Positions 10,150 to 22,589 of a DNA stretch of 64,000 nt are shown here, one piece after another. Under the pieces are notes generated by a model that had not been told where the DNA came from, ran no database searches, and saw only the letters and a list, made by a program, of their open reading frames with translations. The position numbers and the translations under genes were made by a program. Source of the stretch: Rhyzopertha dominica (taxonomy: Eukaryota > Arthropoda > Insecta > Coleoptera > Bostrichidae); NCBI GenBank assembly GCA_025024175.1, contig QCXZ01000003.1, positions 16,512,392 to 16,576,391 on the forward strand, given 5' to 3'. Within the stretch, counting starts at the first letter, position 1, and each line of letters starts with the position of its first letter.

Positions 10150-12593
10150 TATATTCAAAGCTTATGGTGAAGGCCGAAGTTCATGATTAGATACGGCACT
10201 TTAAAATACCCAACCATCTCGTGCGATTCAAATGCATCTCTTTTGCTTCTGATCCTTCTAAACAGATTGAACATTATCAAAAAGTTAAGCATGAATCTAA
10301 TGATAGAATCGGTAGTGTAGAAACAAATCTTAAGATTAAGATTAATATAACAATTTTCCAAAGATCGTTTAGTTAAACTAGTTTCGGCATCCAATCAGAG
10401 ATGATCATTTCAGTGTTTTTACCAGAATGTCCAAGGTCTCCGCAGAAAGCTCGCTGACTTCTCTAAAGATTCTGCTAATTTCAGTTATTATATATGATAG
10501 CTTGAAGTTAAGCGTGGTTATGATCCGACGTGTGCAATAATGAAGTCGTCCGAATGATTATTTAGTGTTTAGATGTGAAACTGACTATAACTAATCTGTC
10601 TAAGGGCAGTGGCGCTCTCTTAGCGATAAAGGATTTCATTGTGTATAGGGAAATTGATCTTTCTAATAGTACTGGTAAACATTGCATATTGATCTGGCTG
10701 ATATCAAAGCTATGACGGAAAATGCATTAACTTTCTATTTATTAGTTGTTTGTACCCTGCTTTGGAATATTGAATATATCTGCAACGATAATGTTAATTT
10801 AATGGCACACCGCCATTCACTTCTGTACCTGGGGTTATGTGATTAATAATTTTCAATCCTTATGCAATTTCAATCAATGTGTTAGCAGTGAGTGACAGAA
10901 TCTTTCATCTAGTATTTTCGAATATGGCTCTATGCACTGTAAACAAATCGTTCTCGAAATTATTGGTTCCTGAATGTGGGCACATCCTGCTCTGAATATA
11001 AGTGTTTCGTGTATACCAATATTGTTAATAAATTTCAAACTAAGGAAACTACTGCCTTTAACTTCAAAATTATCCCCTATTGTATAATTATGGACTGTGA
11101 TGCATTTTAGTTGATAAACAATATAGAGTATTTGAAATTATTATTCCAAAATATAAGGCAACAACCAGTAATGATCATTTCTCCGATTATTAGACATACT
11201 AAATGGTGTTCAGCCTGATTCAGTGCACTGCCTGACTGCTCCGACTAGACCTATTATAATGGCCGAAATTCATGATTTGATACGCACTCCAAAATACCCA
11301 AGAATCTCATGCAAATTCATATGCATCCATTTGGCTTTTGACCGTGTTCCTAAACAGATTGACCATTATCAACAAGTTAAGCATGAATTGAATGATAGAA
11401 TCGGCAACAATTTTCTAAAGATCGTTAAATCAAACTAGTTTCGGCATCTAACCACACGCGTTCACTTCAGAGTGTTTTTACCAGGTCTCCGAGCTCCGCT
11501 GACTTCTTTAATAATGTTTGTGATAATGTCAGCTACGATACGATAGTTTTGCATTAAACATGGCTACAATCCGATGTGTGCAATCATTGAATTGTTCCGA
11601 ATAATTATTTAATGTTTAGATATGAAACTGACTAAAACTAATTTTTCTAAAGGCGGTGACGCTTTCTTGGTAATGAAAAATTCTTTTGTGTATACTGAAA
11701 TTGATCTTTCCAATAGTACTGGTGATACATGTCATATTGATCAGGCCGATATCACAGTTATGTATGTATGTATTTACTGCTTACAACGCTATATGGATAC
11801 TATACTCGGCTTTGGAACATTTTTTTGATTTCCTGAGTAATATTAGATTTTCAATTATACTCATTTCTGTATTTAGGGTTTTGATACATTCAGTAATAGA
11901 TTAATAATTTTAAATTCTTATGCAATTTTAATTACTGCGTTAGGAAAGAGAATCCTTAATCTAGTATTTTTGAATATACGAGTTGCTCCATGCACTGCAG
12001 ACAAATCGCCCTTACCATTGAATGAAGGTGGGCATCATCTTGCTCTAAATATAACTGCCTTGTGTATACCAATATAGTTTCATGAATTTGAAACTAAGAA
12101 AACTACTGCCTTTAAATTCAAAATAGCTAACTATCCCTTATTGGATAGCTCTCTTATGAGTAATGCTAATTTGGCATGTAATGCGTGTTATTTTATTATT
12201 TATAGAGTACCTATTTGAAATGTGTATTCCAGCACATAATACTTCTCGATCTTGGTGGCAGTACCCACGCTGCGCTGGTTCTTTTCTGAGATTATTAAAT
12301 GTATCCTTTTCAAATTTAAGACATTTAAACTGTATAAAAGATACCGATCTGAACATTATTTGGATCTGTTCATGAAATGTTGTTCAAAATTAAATAATAG
12401 CGTTGCTTACAAGAATTACTTCTGGAATGTTGAGGACACAATCTGTAATGACTCGAATAAACTTAGGTCGTTTATTAAAATTAAAAGACGAACCACCAGG
12501 AATAATAATCTTGGGATATCTGATTCACGAGACTTTGTTAATGCATTTGCAAACTCTTTCAATGGCGTATTTCTTAAATCATACGAATACTAA
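10150..12593 (+). pseudogene. Jockey-like LINE endonuclease region with internal tandem duplication
   Basis: Two diverged copies of one ~0.95-kb segment follow each other (about 10150-11110 and 11240-12145), with matching stretches such as ttaagcatgaat...atgatagaatcgg and gatctttctaatagtactgg. In the second copy TNFSKGGDAFLVMKNSF resembles the GGGVLIAV block of LINE apurinic-type endonucleases. Downstream 12300-12590 reads through a basic YKR segment to FWNVEDTICNDSNKLRSFIK and FVNAFANSFNGVF, matching the linker before the RT domain (family form PKxFWxFI...FANxFxSVY). The RT itself is missing at 12600. Frameshifts throughout make this a dead 5' part of a non-LTR element. Confidence 0.6.
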
Positions 12594-12751
12594 TAATAAT
12601 AATACATTTAATTATTGCAAAATAAAGTAATACACAGAGGGTAGGAGTTTGATAAAAGTCATTCTTCCACTTCTCCGTTTACATAATATGCTTTAACGCG
12701 TTACAGTACGTACGTGAAACATAGACAATGCGGATAGCGGCACACATAAGG

Positions 12752-14230
12752 TCATATCCAACAAACAAATAATAAGAATAGCAATAGTAACACAGAAACC
12801 ATGTAGCAAAAACCGCCCTCAAACTTTGATGTACGATGATACGCTACTATAAAAGTGTTGAATCTGACATTAACATCATGTATTTGGGAGCGTTTCAAGA
12901 GATCATCTGACAGATATAATGGTGTATTATTCGTGTATATCTTGTATGTACAATAACATACAATAAAGGTACTCAACTCTTTTAAACAAATCAAATGAGG
13001 AGTAATGTGCTCTCTAAAATGAACTTTACAAACATATCTTACACAACACAAGCGTTTTGGATGCGTTGAATTTTTTGTTTGTTGTATTTTGGCATAAAAT
13101 GAAATTAAAGCTGACAACAATAATCAATGTTTGGATAAGTTAAAACTTTTACTAATTTTAATTGTGTATATATCCAAAACAACCCTTAAGTCATATATTG
13201 TCTTTAATTTAAAACGAGGTTTTATACACCTCTGCAATGAATATTAAAACATTACTCCTTGTCAAAGATGACGCAATTACAGCCCCTTCAACATAAACAT
13301 TGTGATTTGGACATACAAAGCTACTGATATGTCGTCCACTAATTCACATAGCAATCTTCTCTTTGGCCTTAACCTCAAGACCGTTATTTTTGCACCATTT
13401 TGCAAATAAAGCCACTTCTTGATTTATAGCAGCTATTACGTTATTAGCTTCATCCAGTACACAAGGCATGTACAACTGAACGTCATTAGCATAAAATGGA
13501 TATGTGACGTTGCTACCGCATTAGGCTAGTCAAACGTACACAAAAGGAAAACAGTATAGGTCCCATGATGCTACCCTGTGGAACGCCGCTCATAGTTTTC
13601 CTTAGATCTGAGTACAAAGAATCATTGATTTTTATTTTCTGCTTCCTCCCCTGAAGATAACTTAGTGCGGTCTCGTCGAAACCGATACAATTTAACTTTG
13701 CTAGTAGTAACTCAAAACTTATCAGATCAAAAGCTTTAGATTGAGCCAACAGTATGAGCATAGTACACTTTGAACTATCCACAGCGATAGCAATATCACT
13801 AGCTACTTCGAATAGTTGTTGTGATGCTATGTCCCGATCGCAACCCAAATTGAATTGTTGGTGGAATAACACTGGTGATCACAAACTCAATGATTTGTTT
13901 ACAAAGTATACGCTTCAAAAATTTGAAAAATGCCGGCAAAATACTAATAGTTCGTAGGTCACTATACGATGAAGGGGACGTTACCTAAGGAGGGGGTATA
14001 ACACTCGCAGATTTCCACATTTGAGGAAATACACTTCCCTTTAGTAATGTTAAATATGTTTTTGGCGCCATGTAAACTGTATCACATCACTAGATTCCGT
14101 ATTCCAATATTAAAGCCGTCTATACCGTATACATGAGATTTTATTGATTTTGGACTGTCTTGAATACCTTTGTCCTCAATTTCTTTAAATTGATCTTATG
14201 CTGCGTACAGTTTGATCAGCTACACTCTGT
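12752..14230 (-). pseudogene. Jockey-like LINE, RT domain and C-terminus, degenerate
   Basis: On minus, from about 14230 down: GIDG, WKSASVIPP, SDLRTISILPAFFKFLKRIL and IQFGLRSGHS mark the fingers of a non-LTR reverse transcriptase. After a frame change, SKAFDLISFELLLAKL, GVPQGSIMGPILF and YANDVQLY follow, then an AKWCKNNGLEV segment. YANDV shows the first catalytic Asp of YADD changed to Asn, and the LLAQSKAFD motif has Gln where Asp is expected. The 122-codon frame 12752-13120 supplies the typical tail (TNNTPLYLSDDLL...FIVAYHRTS) with its stop. The element therefore keeps its 3' half over about 1.5 kb but is catalytically dead. It faces the plus-strand endonuclease relic. Confidence 0.8.
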
Positions 14231-14469
14231 ATTTATTAGTACTTCAGATATAGGGTAGATACGCCTAACTGGCTAAACTTTTACCATAACATCTTATTTT
14301 AATTTTTGTCTCTCGCCATAATAAAATCTTATATAAGCCTATTTGTCTCGTTTGATTGCATAAGCCACATAGTTTCTCAAGTCTACGTAGTATTTAATGA
14401 ACGGCTGCAGTATTTTTATGTGCTTTATTTTCCATTGCAATCTTTTTTATGTTAGTCAAAATCTTACCC

Positions 14470-14935
14470 CAGTTCTATATGTTCTAAAGCTGACGTTACT
14501 GGAAATGATGGCATTCCTAGCCTCCGTCTGAAAGTCTGCGGTTCAACTCTTCCATATCTATAATCTTGCTTTGTGTACGTCAGTCTTTCCGGATTGCTGG
14601 AAGAAAGCTTATGTTTGTCCAGTAATGAGGAAGGCTAAAAGCTCCGACCTATTTGCCGATATGTAATTTTGTGAAGATGTTCAATGACATTATTCACAAG
14701 AATAAATATTCATGTGCCAATAAATGCATTTCCTCCTCGTGGTTTCATGCAGAGTAGGTCCCCTGTAATGAACTTATTCTGCATTTACCAATTTGTTCGG
14801 ATATTGGATGAAACTGATCAAGTAAATGTTATTTACACATACTTTTAGAAGGCGTTTGATTAAATTTCGCTTTGTCTTCTTGCCTAAATGAAAAGAGTTT
14901 GGATTTTTTCTCTTCTGGTACGCCTTTTTCTCTCT
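14470..14935 (+). pseudogene. LINE RT fragment
   Basis: On plus, GNDGIPSLRLKVCGSTL, FPDCWKKAYVCPVMRKAKS, and later QVNVIYTYF-KAFD with stops match the RT fingers and palm of Jockey/CR1-type LINEs (family form GPDGIP..FPxxWKxAxVxPIxK and DVIYTDFSKAFD). At least two frame changes and several stops are present. It differs from the minus-strand copy next to it, so it is an independent insertion. Confidence 0.65.
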
Positions 14936-15229
14936 TAGTCTTGCGTTTGTTAAAACTNGNGATGTTAGAGCATTTATTGACAGCTACTAGGTAAATGCAG
15001 CTGCATGCACTTTGTGCACTTTTAACCGCATGAACCTGGCATCTTATTTACCTGCAAAAATTCATTACCGCTTATGTTTGATTGAAATGCCAGATTTCAT
15101 TGATTTTTTTTCAGTAGGAATGTACCATCCTCATTAAACCGTTTAAAGTAAAAGTTTTTTTACTCAGAAATAAATTTAATTGGAAAGCGCAAGAACTTCT
15201 GAACTTTCAAATCATTCGGAAGCTTTAGC

Positions 15230-15949
15230 TGCGGTATCGGCGACCTTTGGACGGGTGCGCGCTGCAAATTACGCGAGTACACTGCGATGGCGTGTCTTTG
15301 TCCGCAGTTTTATTGCTGATCTCTGGTGGTAGGTTTAATTAGCGATGGCCAGTGGTGGCACCATCGTTACCAGTATACGGGTTGCAGATGATCCCAGAGC
15401 GTGTTCTGGGGGGATGAACCGATGCGCTAGTAGCCGCAGTGCGATCCGGCGATCGGCGCTCCGCATTGGGCGACGCCTGCGCTCCGACGCCCGGAATTGA
15501 AATGCCGGCCCGGAGCTCAGTGCGCCGCGCGGGACTTTTCCGAACACCTGCACCTGTTGGTCGGGTAGCGCGCCGTGCTTTCGAGTGTTCGCCGAAGAGG
15601 ATGAGGTCGCCCGGATGCCTCTCGTTGCCGCCGCGGAGGCGGCGGGCACCAGGACACTGACCGAGTCGATCGGCATCGAGTTGTTCTTATAAAAAAGTTC
15701 TTTGCTCAATGTAGTAGCTAGCTTAGACCAGTTAGAGTTTAGGCGAGTTTCTTCCATTTTAACGTAGTCGATAGTTCCGGTCAGCTTCCGCCAATTTTTC
15801 TAGTCAATACGAGTCTTATGATAACGACGCTTCTAGTGGACGAGGACCAGTTGTGAGTGTGTACTCTTCTTAGTGTTGTCAGTCTGGTGCTTTGGTGCCC
15901 GTGATCTTCTTTCGTGACGAGGAGGTGGTTGTAATGCTATTCTGCCAAA
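15230..15949. promoter_or_regulatory. GC-rich, CpG-containing patch; possible promoter or 5' leader
   Basis: Base composition changes abruptly from the AT-rich surroundings to GC-rich, with many CG dinucleotides (for example gcgccgcgcgggac, ccgccgcggaggcggcgggc). Long open frames on both strands here are expected from composition alone and I do not call them. The patch lies just upstream of the exon-like segment at 15950, which makes a promoter or 5' UTR plausible. A GC-rich transposon is the alternative. Confidence 0.35.
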
Positions 15950-16083
15950 ATGACGATGTGGCAGAGCGGGATGGGGGGACCCGGGGGGAAGAACAATGCC
16001 TGGATGAAGCTGATGGGCATTGTACACAAGCATCCCCGACATCAGGATTCTGGAGCTGGACCAACGGATCGCACATTAAGCCA
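15950..16083 (+). CDS. Candidate first coding exon, unknown protein
   Basis: An ATG in a good insect context (CCAAAATGA) opens 44 codons plus 2 nt that end at CCA|GTGAGT, a near-consensus splice donor at 16084. The translation begins MTMWQSGMGGPGGKNNAWMK and continues LMGIVHKHPRHQDSGAG; it looks more like real protein than the overlapping frames, with balanced composition and no low-complexity run. Read through, the frame would stop two codons later (TGA at 16085), so a 45-codon peptide is the other reading. I do not recognise the protein and saw no second exon. GC-rich sequence upstream could be its leader. It could also be chance within a GC-rich segment. Confidence 0.35.
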
Positions 16084-16507
16084 GTGAGTTTACTTCTCCC
16101 ATACCTCTTCAAAAATTGATTCGTGTTTTCATCTGAGACTTCGTAATATTGGATGAGTTGGAAAAACAGAAAAACTAAAGATGTGTGTAAAATACGTTGA
16201 GGTTGCCCAGTTACTAGCTGAAGTGAATAAATTGGGTATAAAATTTCCTGCGTGTACTGTTCACAGAAACATAGTTAGTTATATTGTATTGTTTCGGCAC
16301 AATTGAGAAAATGGTTATTCAACATGTGCATAACTATGAAGTTCGCAAATAAAGCAAAAGGCGTCATCAAATGACTTTGGTTTTCACATTTAGTGACAAG
16401 GCTTAGAATTAGCAAAAAATAATACACCCAAATGTTCAAATTGCAGTCCATTTACCCAGGACACATATAGATACTTTGGACACTGCGTTCAATAATGTCT
16501 GGAGGTA

Positions 16508-16773
16508 AATAATTCTTTTAATATATACCTTAAGTGTAATCCATTTTAGTCTTTCAACTGTAGAGCGCTTTCGGCTACAAAGTAGCCATCGTCAGTACAA
16601 TCAATAGGTATAAACAAAGACAAAATGAACTTTTACAAATAGTTTGACAAATTTTTTGAAAAACCTTGCCAAACTGTTTGTAAAAGAATAAAGTGATTAC
16701 ACTCAAAGTATATTTTTAAAGAATTAATTAATTATAATTCCGCTTGGAGAATATGGATCAGTTTTCAATTTTT
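16508..16773 (-). mobile_element. Short hammerhead-bearing retroelement (266 bp) with 14-bp target-site-like repeats
   Basis: AATGTCTGGAGGTA (16494-16507) and AATGTCTGGAAGTA (16774-16787) flank the segment with one mismatch. Inside are a complete hammerhead motif on minus and inverted-repeat pieces (cttttacaaatagtttgaca against tgccaaactgtttgtaaaag). There is no coding capacity. The structure matches short non-autonomous elements thought to be mobilised by Penelope-like retroelements. Confidence 0.6.
16554..16604 (-). ncRNA. Type I hammerhead ribozyme motif
   Basis: On minus the order is stem I strand UUGAUUGUA, core CUGACGA, stem II GGCUAC-UUU-GUAGCC, core GAAA, stem III AGCGCU (A15.1 and U16.1 at its ends), cleavage nucleotide C, and stem I strand UACAGUUGA. 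Stem I pairs over nine positions including three G-U. Stem III is a perfect loopless palindrome, so cleavage would need a dimer, as described for Penelope-type hammerheads. One extra U lies between the core A9 and stem II. Confidence 0.7.
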
Positions 16774-16823
16774 AATGTCTGGAAGTAGTAATAGGATTTC
16801 AGCCTGAATACGAACGTCTAGTT

Positions 16824-17475
16824 TTACAGTGTATGTAATAGGTCTACACATGTTCTACTTTTAAAATGACCCCGGAGAAAAATCAAATCTGGCGATCGGA
16901 GTAGGCTTTCTCCTTGCGACCTATCCATCCATCTGTCATCAAGGAAGCGTCGCACCGCTGCACCATCTCGCTGAAACCAAACGTCTCCATGAAATATTGT
17001 CCCGCTCATTCAGAAATATCTTATCCCTCGCAGGTAAAGTAAGGATAGTTTACGTATTGACCGATGAAGCCTGCCTATTAATATTAAGCTTCTAAGATCG
17101 TTGGGTGTGTTCTTCATGAACCCATCGTGGATATGCCGTTTAAATAAAAAGTCTTCACTACATCTTCTCATCAGCACCTCGCAGAATTATGCGCGTCGGT
17201 CAGGATCGTCTTGCTGAAGTTCGTGAATCAATCCAATCTTACAAGGATAAATGTTTTCTTTTTGATAAAGTTTGCCCAGTGGTAAATGATGTACGTAATT
17301 GTTTATTGTGACGTAGGGATGGGTTCGGACTTTCTTCGGCCTCTAATGAAACGTTCATTTTGTGTCGTCGTTAATTCGGGATGATCAGAATTTGGCAAAT
17401 CTTGCACACTACATGTTTCATAAAATCGGGCAACAAGTGTGATAACAGCAGATTGTGCAATTCGCAATTGACGTT
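16824..17475 (-). pseudogene. Mariner-like DDE transposase relic
   Basis: Reading minus from 17475, VARFYETCSVQDLPNSDHPE resembles the N-terminal helix-turn-helix and linker of insect mariner-like transposases. CKIGLIHELQQDDPDRRA with FCEVLMRR, then LFKRHIHDGF, give the stretch before the first catalytic Asp. The open frame 16824-17009 holds HGDVWFQRDGAAVRRFLDD and RSPDLIFLRGHFKSR, corresponding to FQxDGAPxH and SPDLTPxDFFLWG. Thus the domain order is intact, but stops and frame changes separate the pieces and the DFFLWG box is altered. It is a dead copy of a DDE transposon. No terminal repeats were identified. Confidence 0.75.
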
Positions 17476-17684
17476 CATCTTCGTTAGCCTCACAGATTTA
17501 AAGTACTTATTTGAGAATTGTTACTGTAAATATTATGTTTGAGAACTATCACCGTCAATCTCGCATTTTAGATAGTCGGCTTTGATTGCAACGTTGACTT
17601 TTGATAACTTTAGCATTACTTCAAACTGGACTATGCACTTGTTGAATATCAACAATTAAAAAAATAATAGCGAAAACGCGATTG

Positions 17685-17790
17685 ATATCAATAGGTAAAA
17701 GTTATCATCTGTATATTCAACCATCTGTACATTCTGAATTCGTTAAGTTTCACCGGAATCTACAGATGATAACTTTTTGTTTATTGATAC
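17685..17790. repeat. Short foldback hairpin (MITE-like)
   Basis: The arms ATATCAATAGGTAAAAGTTA and, inverted, taactttttgtttattgat pair, with tcatctgta/tacagatga closing them. A spacer of about 45 bp separates the arms. No clear target duplication. Confidence 0.6.
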
Positions 17791-19689
17791 TAGTAGACGT
17801 TTTTGTTATTTTTGGAATTGCATTTGTTAATATAAAATATTCAGCAAGTGCTTGCTGCATTCCGAAGGAACATGAAGTACTAGCAGCTTAAACCCACGTT
17901 AATCCTGCGAACAATTTTTTAAGACGTCATATGGATCGATTAGTTGTGTAAAATAATTGTAACTTGAGTGACCACACTTTGAGCTTTTGATTGGCAACTA
18001 CTTTATGTATTTTTAGCGTCATTTTATGCACGTGTTAAATAATTATTTTTCCAATTGTATTTGAGCGATTTTGAATGTCTCATGCAATATGACATAATGC
18101 TCGAATGACACAAACATTCATACGGTTCTTTAAATAAAGCATTTCGTGACGTCATATCTTCATCACAGTAACAGACTGCTCTGTTTCAATAGTCTCAAAA
18201 TAAAGCTCTTTTTAAATTTAAGTTACCTATTTCAGCGTTTATTCGATTTTTTACAAATAATGCTTACTTTAAATTTTATGTGTTATTTTATTGATACTCG
18301 GTATTCTAGCTGACATACTATTATTATTAACAAAGAGAGAAATTACAGAGGCAGAAGATTATTGGCGATTCAAATTAATATTTTCGCGCGCTCGAGCGAT
18401 CAGCTGATTGCGCAGAAAGCACTCCACTTTGTGGCGCACGAAATACAACTCTGTTTAAGAAAGATTTTTAGCTTTTTGGAAGCAACTATTGCCTGCAGGT
18501 GTAGGTATACAGAAAGCTGAAGATGTTCTTAATACTGGTCATCTTATTGTGAGTGGTTATGAAAGTTTTAGCAAGCTAGTAAAATAAATGCTTGTATACC
18601 ATAACACACAAAAACCTACCACATTTTTAACTGGTACTGATATTTTCAGTTTTTAGTCTGTGTCTGCATACATCTGCTTTGACGAACAGGTCAGAACTGC
18701 AGGGTAAATTGAAAATTAAAAACGGGCAAATCAGCATTAATGCATAAGGTGCATGAAATGTACATGCACTCCGACCGTAGCAATATTACATTTTCTTTAC
18801 GTATTTTCTAAACAGTAGTCGATCAAGAATCCCTCGTCATTCATAAAAGCAACTTGGTATGGTATGGTATCGCTTTGTTAAAAAACGCCTTTATGGATTG
18901 TGCCTTTTTTGGTAAAATCACGGAACCTACAACTTTTGCTTAGCATAAGCAACGTGTAAACAACGAGTTATGGTTTTACATGCCGAGGGAACATTTTTCC
19001 TAACATTGACAATACTATATAAAAAATATTGTGCTTTAATTAAAAAAAATATAAATTGCACCACATGCCTAATAATTGCTAATTTTTATCCAACAGTTTT
19101 GTACACCTTTGAGAGAATTTAACTGAATGTTAGATGAAACTGAGTGTGGACGAGTTCTCGTAACAGTAGTCTTCATTTCATTATCAATNCATTTGTTATA
19201 CTAAAGTTGGTACAAAACTAATATAGCTTCAGTATCTATCTTTCTGCTTTAACTTCTATGTAATTCTTCAATGGAAACAGCATTTCTCCTATTTTTGGTT
19301 TTTCAATTCAGATGGTGGCGTGTATAAATCAAGTTGTTATGAATAGCTAAAAACTTATAGGTACTTATAATAAAACAAAGTTATCGCCCAAACTCATTTA
19401 TCGCGATGAGTACACGAAAGTGCGAAGCTTCCAGCGACCGTTTTTGAGTAGTTTACAATTCTGCCGCTAGATTGCGTATCGCTTAGCTTGAATTGCCAAT
19501 ACAATACTCCTAATTTAAGGGTTCTTCTATATATAGTTTCATTTACTGCCGTTCTTATATTCACGTGTACTAAACTTTCCTTTTTCCTTTAACACTTACT
19601 GTGCATTAGTATATGATTTTTACACTATTCTTCCTCTAANATTATAAACTTTACCTATATTTCTGAGTTTCATGTTTCATCGCCAGAGA
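17791..19689. other. anonymous intergenic sequence
   Basis: No gene, RNA or element recognised. A locally CG-containing stretch at about 18385-18450 is the only compositional change. Single N bases lie near 19190 and 19640. Confidence 0.5.
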
Positions 19690-19865
19690 AAACGCTCACG
19701 CACAAATTCTGCANCATCATAATCGTCTTCTCATTTTGAGCCACTCAATGCCTCTTTCAGCGGCCCAAAGGAATGGAAATCGCGCGACCATAAATCCGAA
19801 CGAACCTCCCAATGCCTTTTTCGAGTACTGCCATTTGGGCAGTATTATGAGGTGGGCGTCTGTCA
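19690..19865 (-). pseudogene. Mariner-like transposase C-terminal scrap
   Basis: On minus, one frame reads DLWSRDFHSFGPLKEALSGS, followed past a stop by EDDYD and AEFVRE. This corresponds to the SPDLxPxDYHLFGPLKxxL...DDxEVxxFV tail of DDE transposases that carry the third catalytic residue. Less than 60 codons survive, with frame changes and an N. It is unlike the relic at 16824, so it belongs to another family member. Confidence 0.55.
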
Positions 19866-22589
19866 AAAAAGAACAGTGGCCATTATAATTTAATATACTG
19901 AAGGCACAAGCTAAGCTTTTTTGGGTTTTGGGGAATTCTAATGGTGCAATTTCTTTACTTGATCTTATTCATTCTGGCGCAAAGTGTGTGAAACATTTAA
20001 AAGGATGCATCGTGGTATTGCCCGAGAAGCTCAGCAGAGACTTTAACACATCGCTGTCTTTGATCCATAGTCAAGTAACCAGGTTATCCACTTTAAGGTG
20101 TAATTCAGGTGACACACACTTAGTTTACACCCATTTACAAGAATTCTAGCTACTAGGTATGCTTTGCACAAACGAATTATTTTTTATTTAATTATAAGAT
20201 ATCCTTAGCGATAATTCATACAATTCTAGTACATCCTGAGGTTGGAGGTGTTTGGATTTGAAGTCATCCAATCCATGCAACTCCAGTACATCTTGAGGAG
20301 GTAGCTTTATGAAATTTATCATTAAACCCATTCAACTTGCATCCCACTCTGGGTTTCTTGGCAACTTTCACACAAAATGGTGGTCCTGGCAGTCCTGAGT
20401 GGTGTGAAGAGTTATTTACGCCGTCTTTTGTTATAGCGCGGTACTTGCAGCCAGGTAAGGCAAACATTATATCCATCATCCTTTCAAGATAAGCAAGCAA
20501 GAGTAACAGAGACAAGCAAACATTGGCTAAAACTCATCCTCAATATTACTAAATTGTAAAACCATGAAAATAATTTAACTCAAAATATAAACGTGTGGAT
20601 TAAAAGTAAGCTAAAATTGCAATGGTTTATTGGAAAGTATAAATATTTCTAATTAAGAAATATGTATTATATACCTCCATTTAAACCACTTAGATGAAGA
20701 ACTGTTATCATCCCTAGTTATTATGTCAATCAATGTTACCTATCACCTAATACTCTCACATTAAAATAATTGTTCTAAGTGTTGTTTGCAACTGTAAAGA
20801 TTTTTGCGCACGTGGCCAAAACATGTCTACTTTTGCACCAATATTTTTATCATAATATCATTTGGCTTGACTCATCCAGACCATTTCAATTGAACTGGCA
20901 ATGATAAGAGGTAATGGAAGTATGTGATGACTAGCTCTTAGCGCCATTTCGTCGATAATGTATTTTTTGTTCTCTTTATGGTTTCGAGAATGATCCAGTA
21001 ATTCATTTTTGACTTCCGACTTTTGTTATTTTACTGTCAACCCGTTCATTTTAAAACACATAAAATTCGTCGATCTGAAAATGTCTACAGTGACTTGCGA
21101 ATAAACAAAGGACTGTTTTAGCTTGAACTGCGTAACAGGTCGGGGACTAAAAGAGTTTAAAGATCTTATCTTTCGCATTAATGCATGCTTTCTACATTCA
21201 ATTCGTGCTTTTCATTTCTTATCGAAGCTTGTCGCTACTGTAGACTGGCTCATTCTACTTAAATGGTATTGCGCATTGAATATAGAATAGTTTTCCTTTT
21301 ATAATACGTTTCACGCATCTAGTAATTGAATTGTTGACTTTTGGTCACAAAACAAAGCAATAAGTTATAACCGAGTTGGGAGTACATTACATACATACAT
21401 TACAATATAAGTTATTCTTAGGTGTCGTTCCCAGAATTCACAAAGATTTAGTTATGGTTTAATTTAACTACAACAAAAATACTAGATTAAGTCTGTTCTA
21501 ACATTTAAACAACAATGCACATGTACAAGCGCGAGAAAAAAAGTCTAGTAATAAACAAATACTTTGAGTAATAGGTATTTGTCTTATTAGTTTTAGCTCA
21601 AAGTTAAGTAATCTACCACAAATTTAAGATACACGTTCCCACATCACATGGTGTATCAAAGTTACAGTTTATCCGGGACTTTTTTAAATTTTGATACCGA
21701 AATAACTTTCAACCGCTCGCATTTCGTTTTTCTGAATTCTTCTAAATTATTAAAATACATAAATAATTACGTATTAAAAACTAAGCACAATGAATCTTAA
21801 ATGATTATCTTGAATCTTTTGATGGTTGATATGACTTTCTGCACACAGCAATAGAATGGATGCAAGGGGAAGCCATTGAAACAATTTTGTTTAAAAAATA
21901 AGAGATCAACTAATAGTTCACATATGTTTTTGTTTCATACTGATTTATTGACGAGTTATAGTACAATTTTAAAGTAACTGAGCTTCAGACACAGCAACGA
22001 CAAAATGAGCTGTATTTTAAAACCTTATTAACTAGCTCATGTAGCGATCAATGCAATATGCAAAAAAACTATTAAACGGATAATAAAAGGATTACATTTT
22101 ATGCCCACGTAATCTGCATGCAACTGGCATGTAAAATACTGTTTGCCTGCTTGTTTTAATGGTTTCATTTTGAAAGCGATTGTTCGGTTCGATGTGGGGT
22201 GGAGAAGCGAGAATGTGGAAACAAGGGGTAAACGAAATTCTGTTTGTTTTGTGGCAAACCGATGGCGGCGGTGTCTGGGATTTATAGTGAATTCCCAACT
22301 AAACTGTAGTGTTGTAGAGTCACTTTGGATTACTCTTAAGAAAGTTCGTTTTCAGTTCTGTGCAATTTGCTAAAGCAATCTTGCAACAAGTTAATACACC
22401 TGTCGTCGGCATATAGAGTAAGAATCAATCTACATCGACGGTCAAGTTTATCTGGACTCCTTTTCTGAGTCTGCAGGATCCTTTTTCAGCTTGTGCAAGT
22501 TGTTGTCGTAAAAGGCATAATAACATTTACTGAAAGATAAACCTTACTACGTAACTACACGTTCATTATGTAAAGTATAGATTACTAAA
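19866..22589. other. anonymous intergenic sequence
   Basis: No supported feature. The open frame at 20264-20515 on minus (83 codons) and those near 22.1-22.4 kb have no recognisable domain, so I leave them uncalled. Confidence 0.45.

Noticed and set aside
15335..15757. 140-codon minus-strand frame in the GC-rich patch
   Set aside because: Long frames on both strands are expected from high GC with few stops. It is arginine, alanine and serine-rich without any domain.
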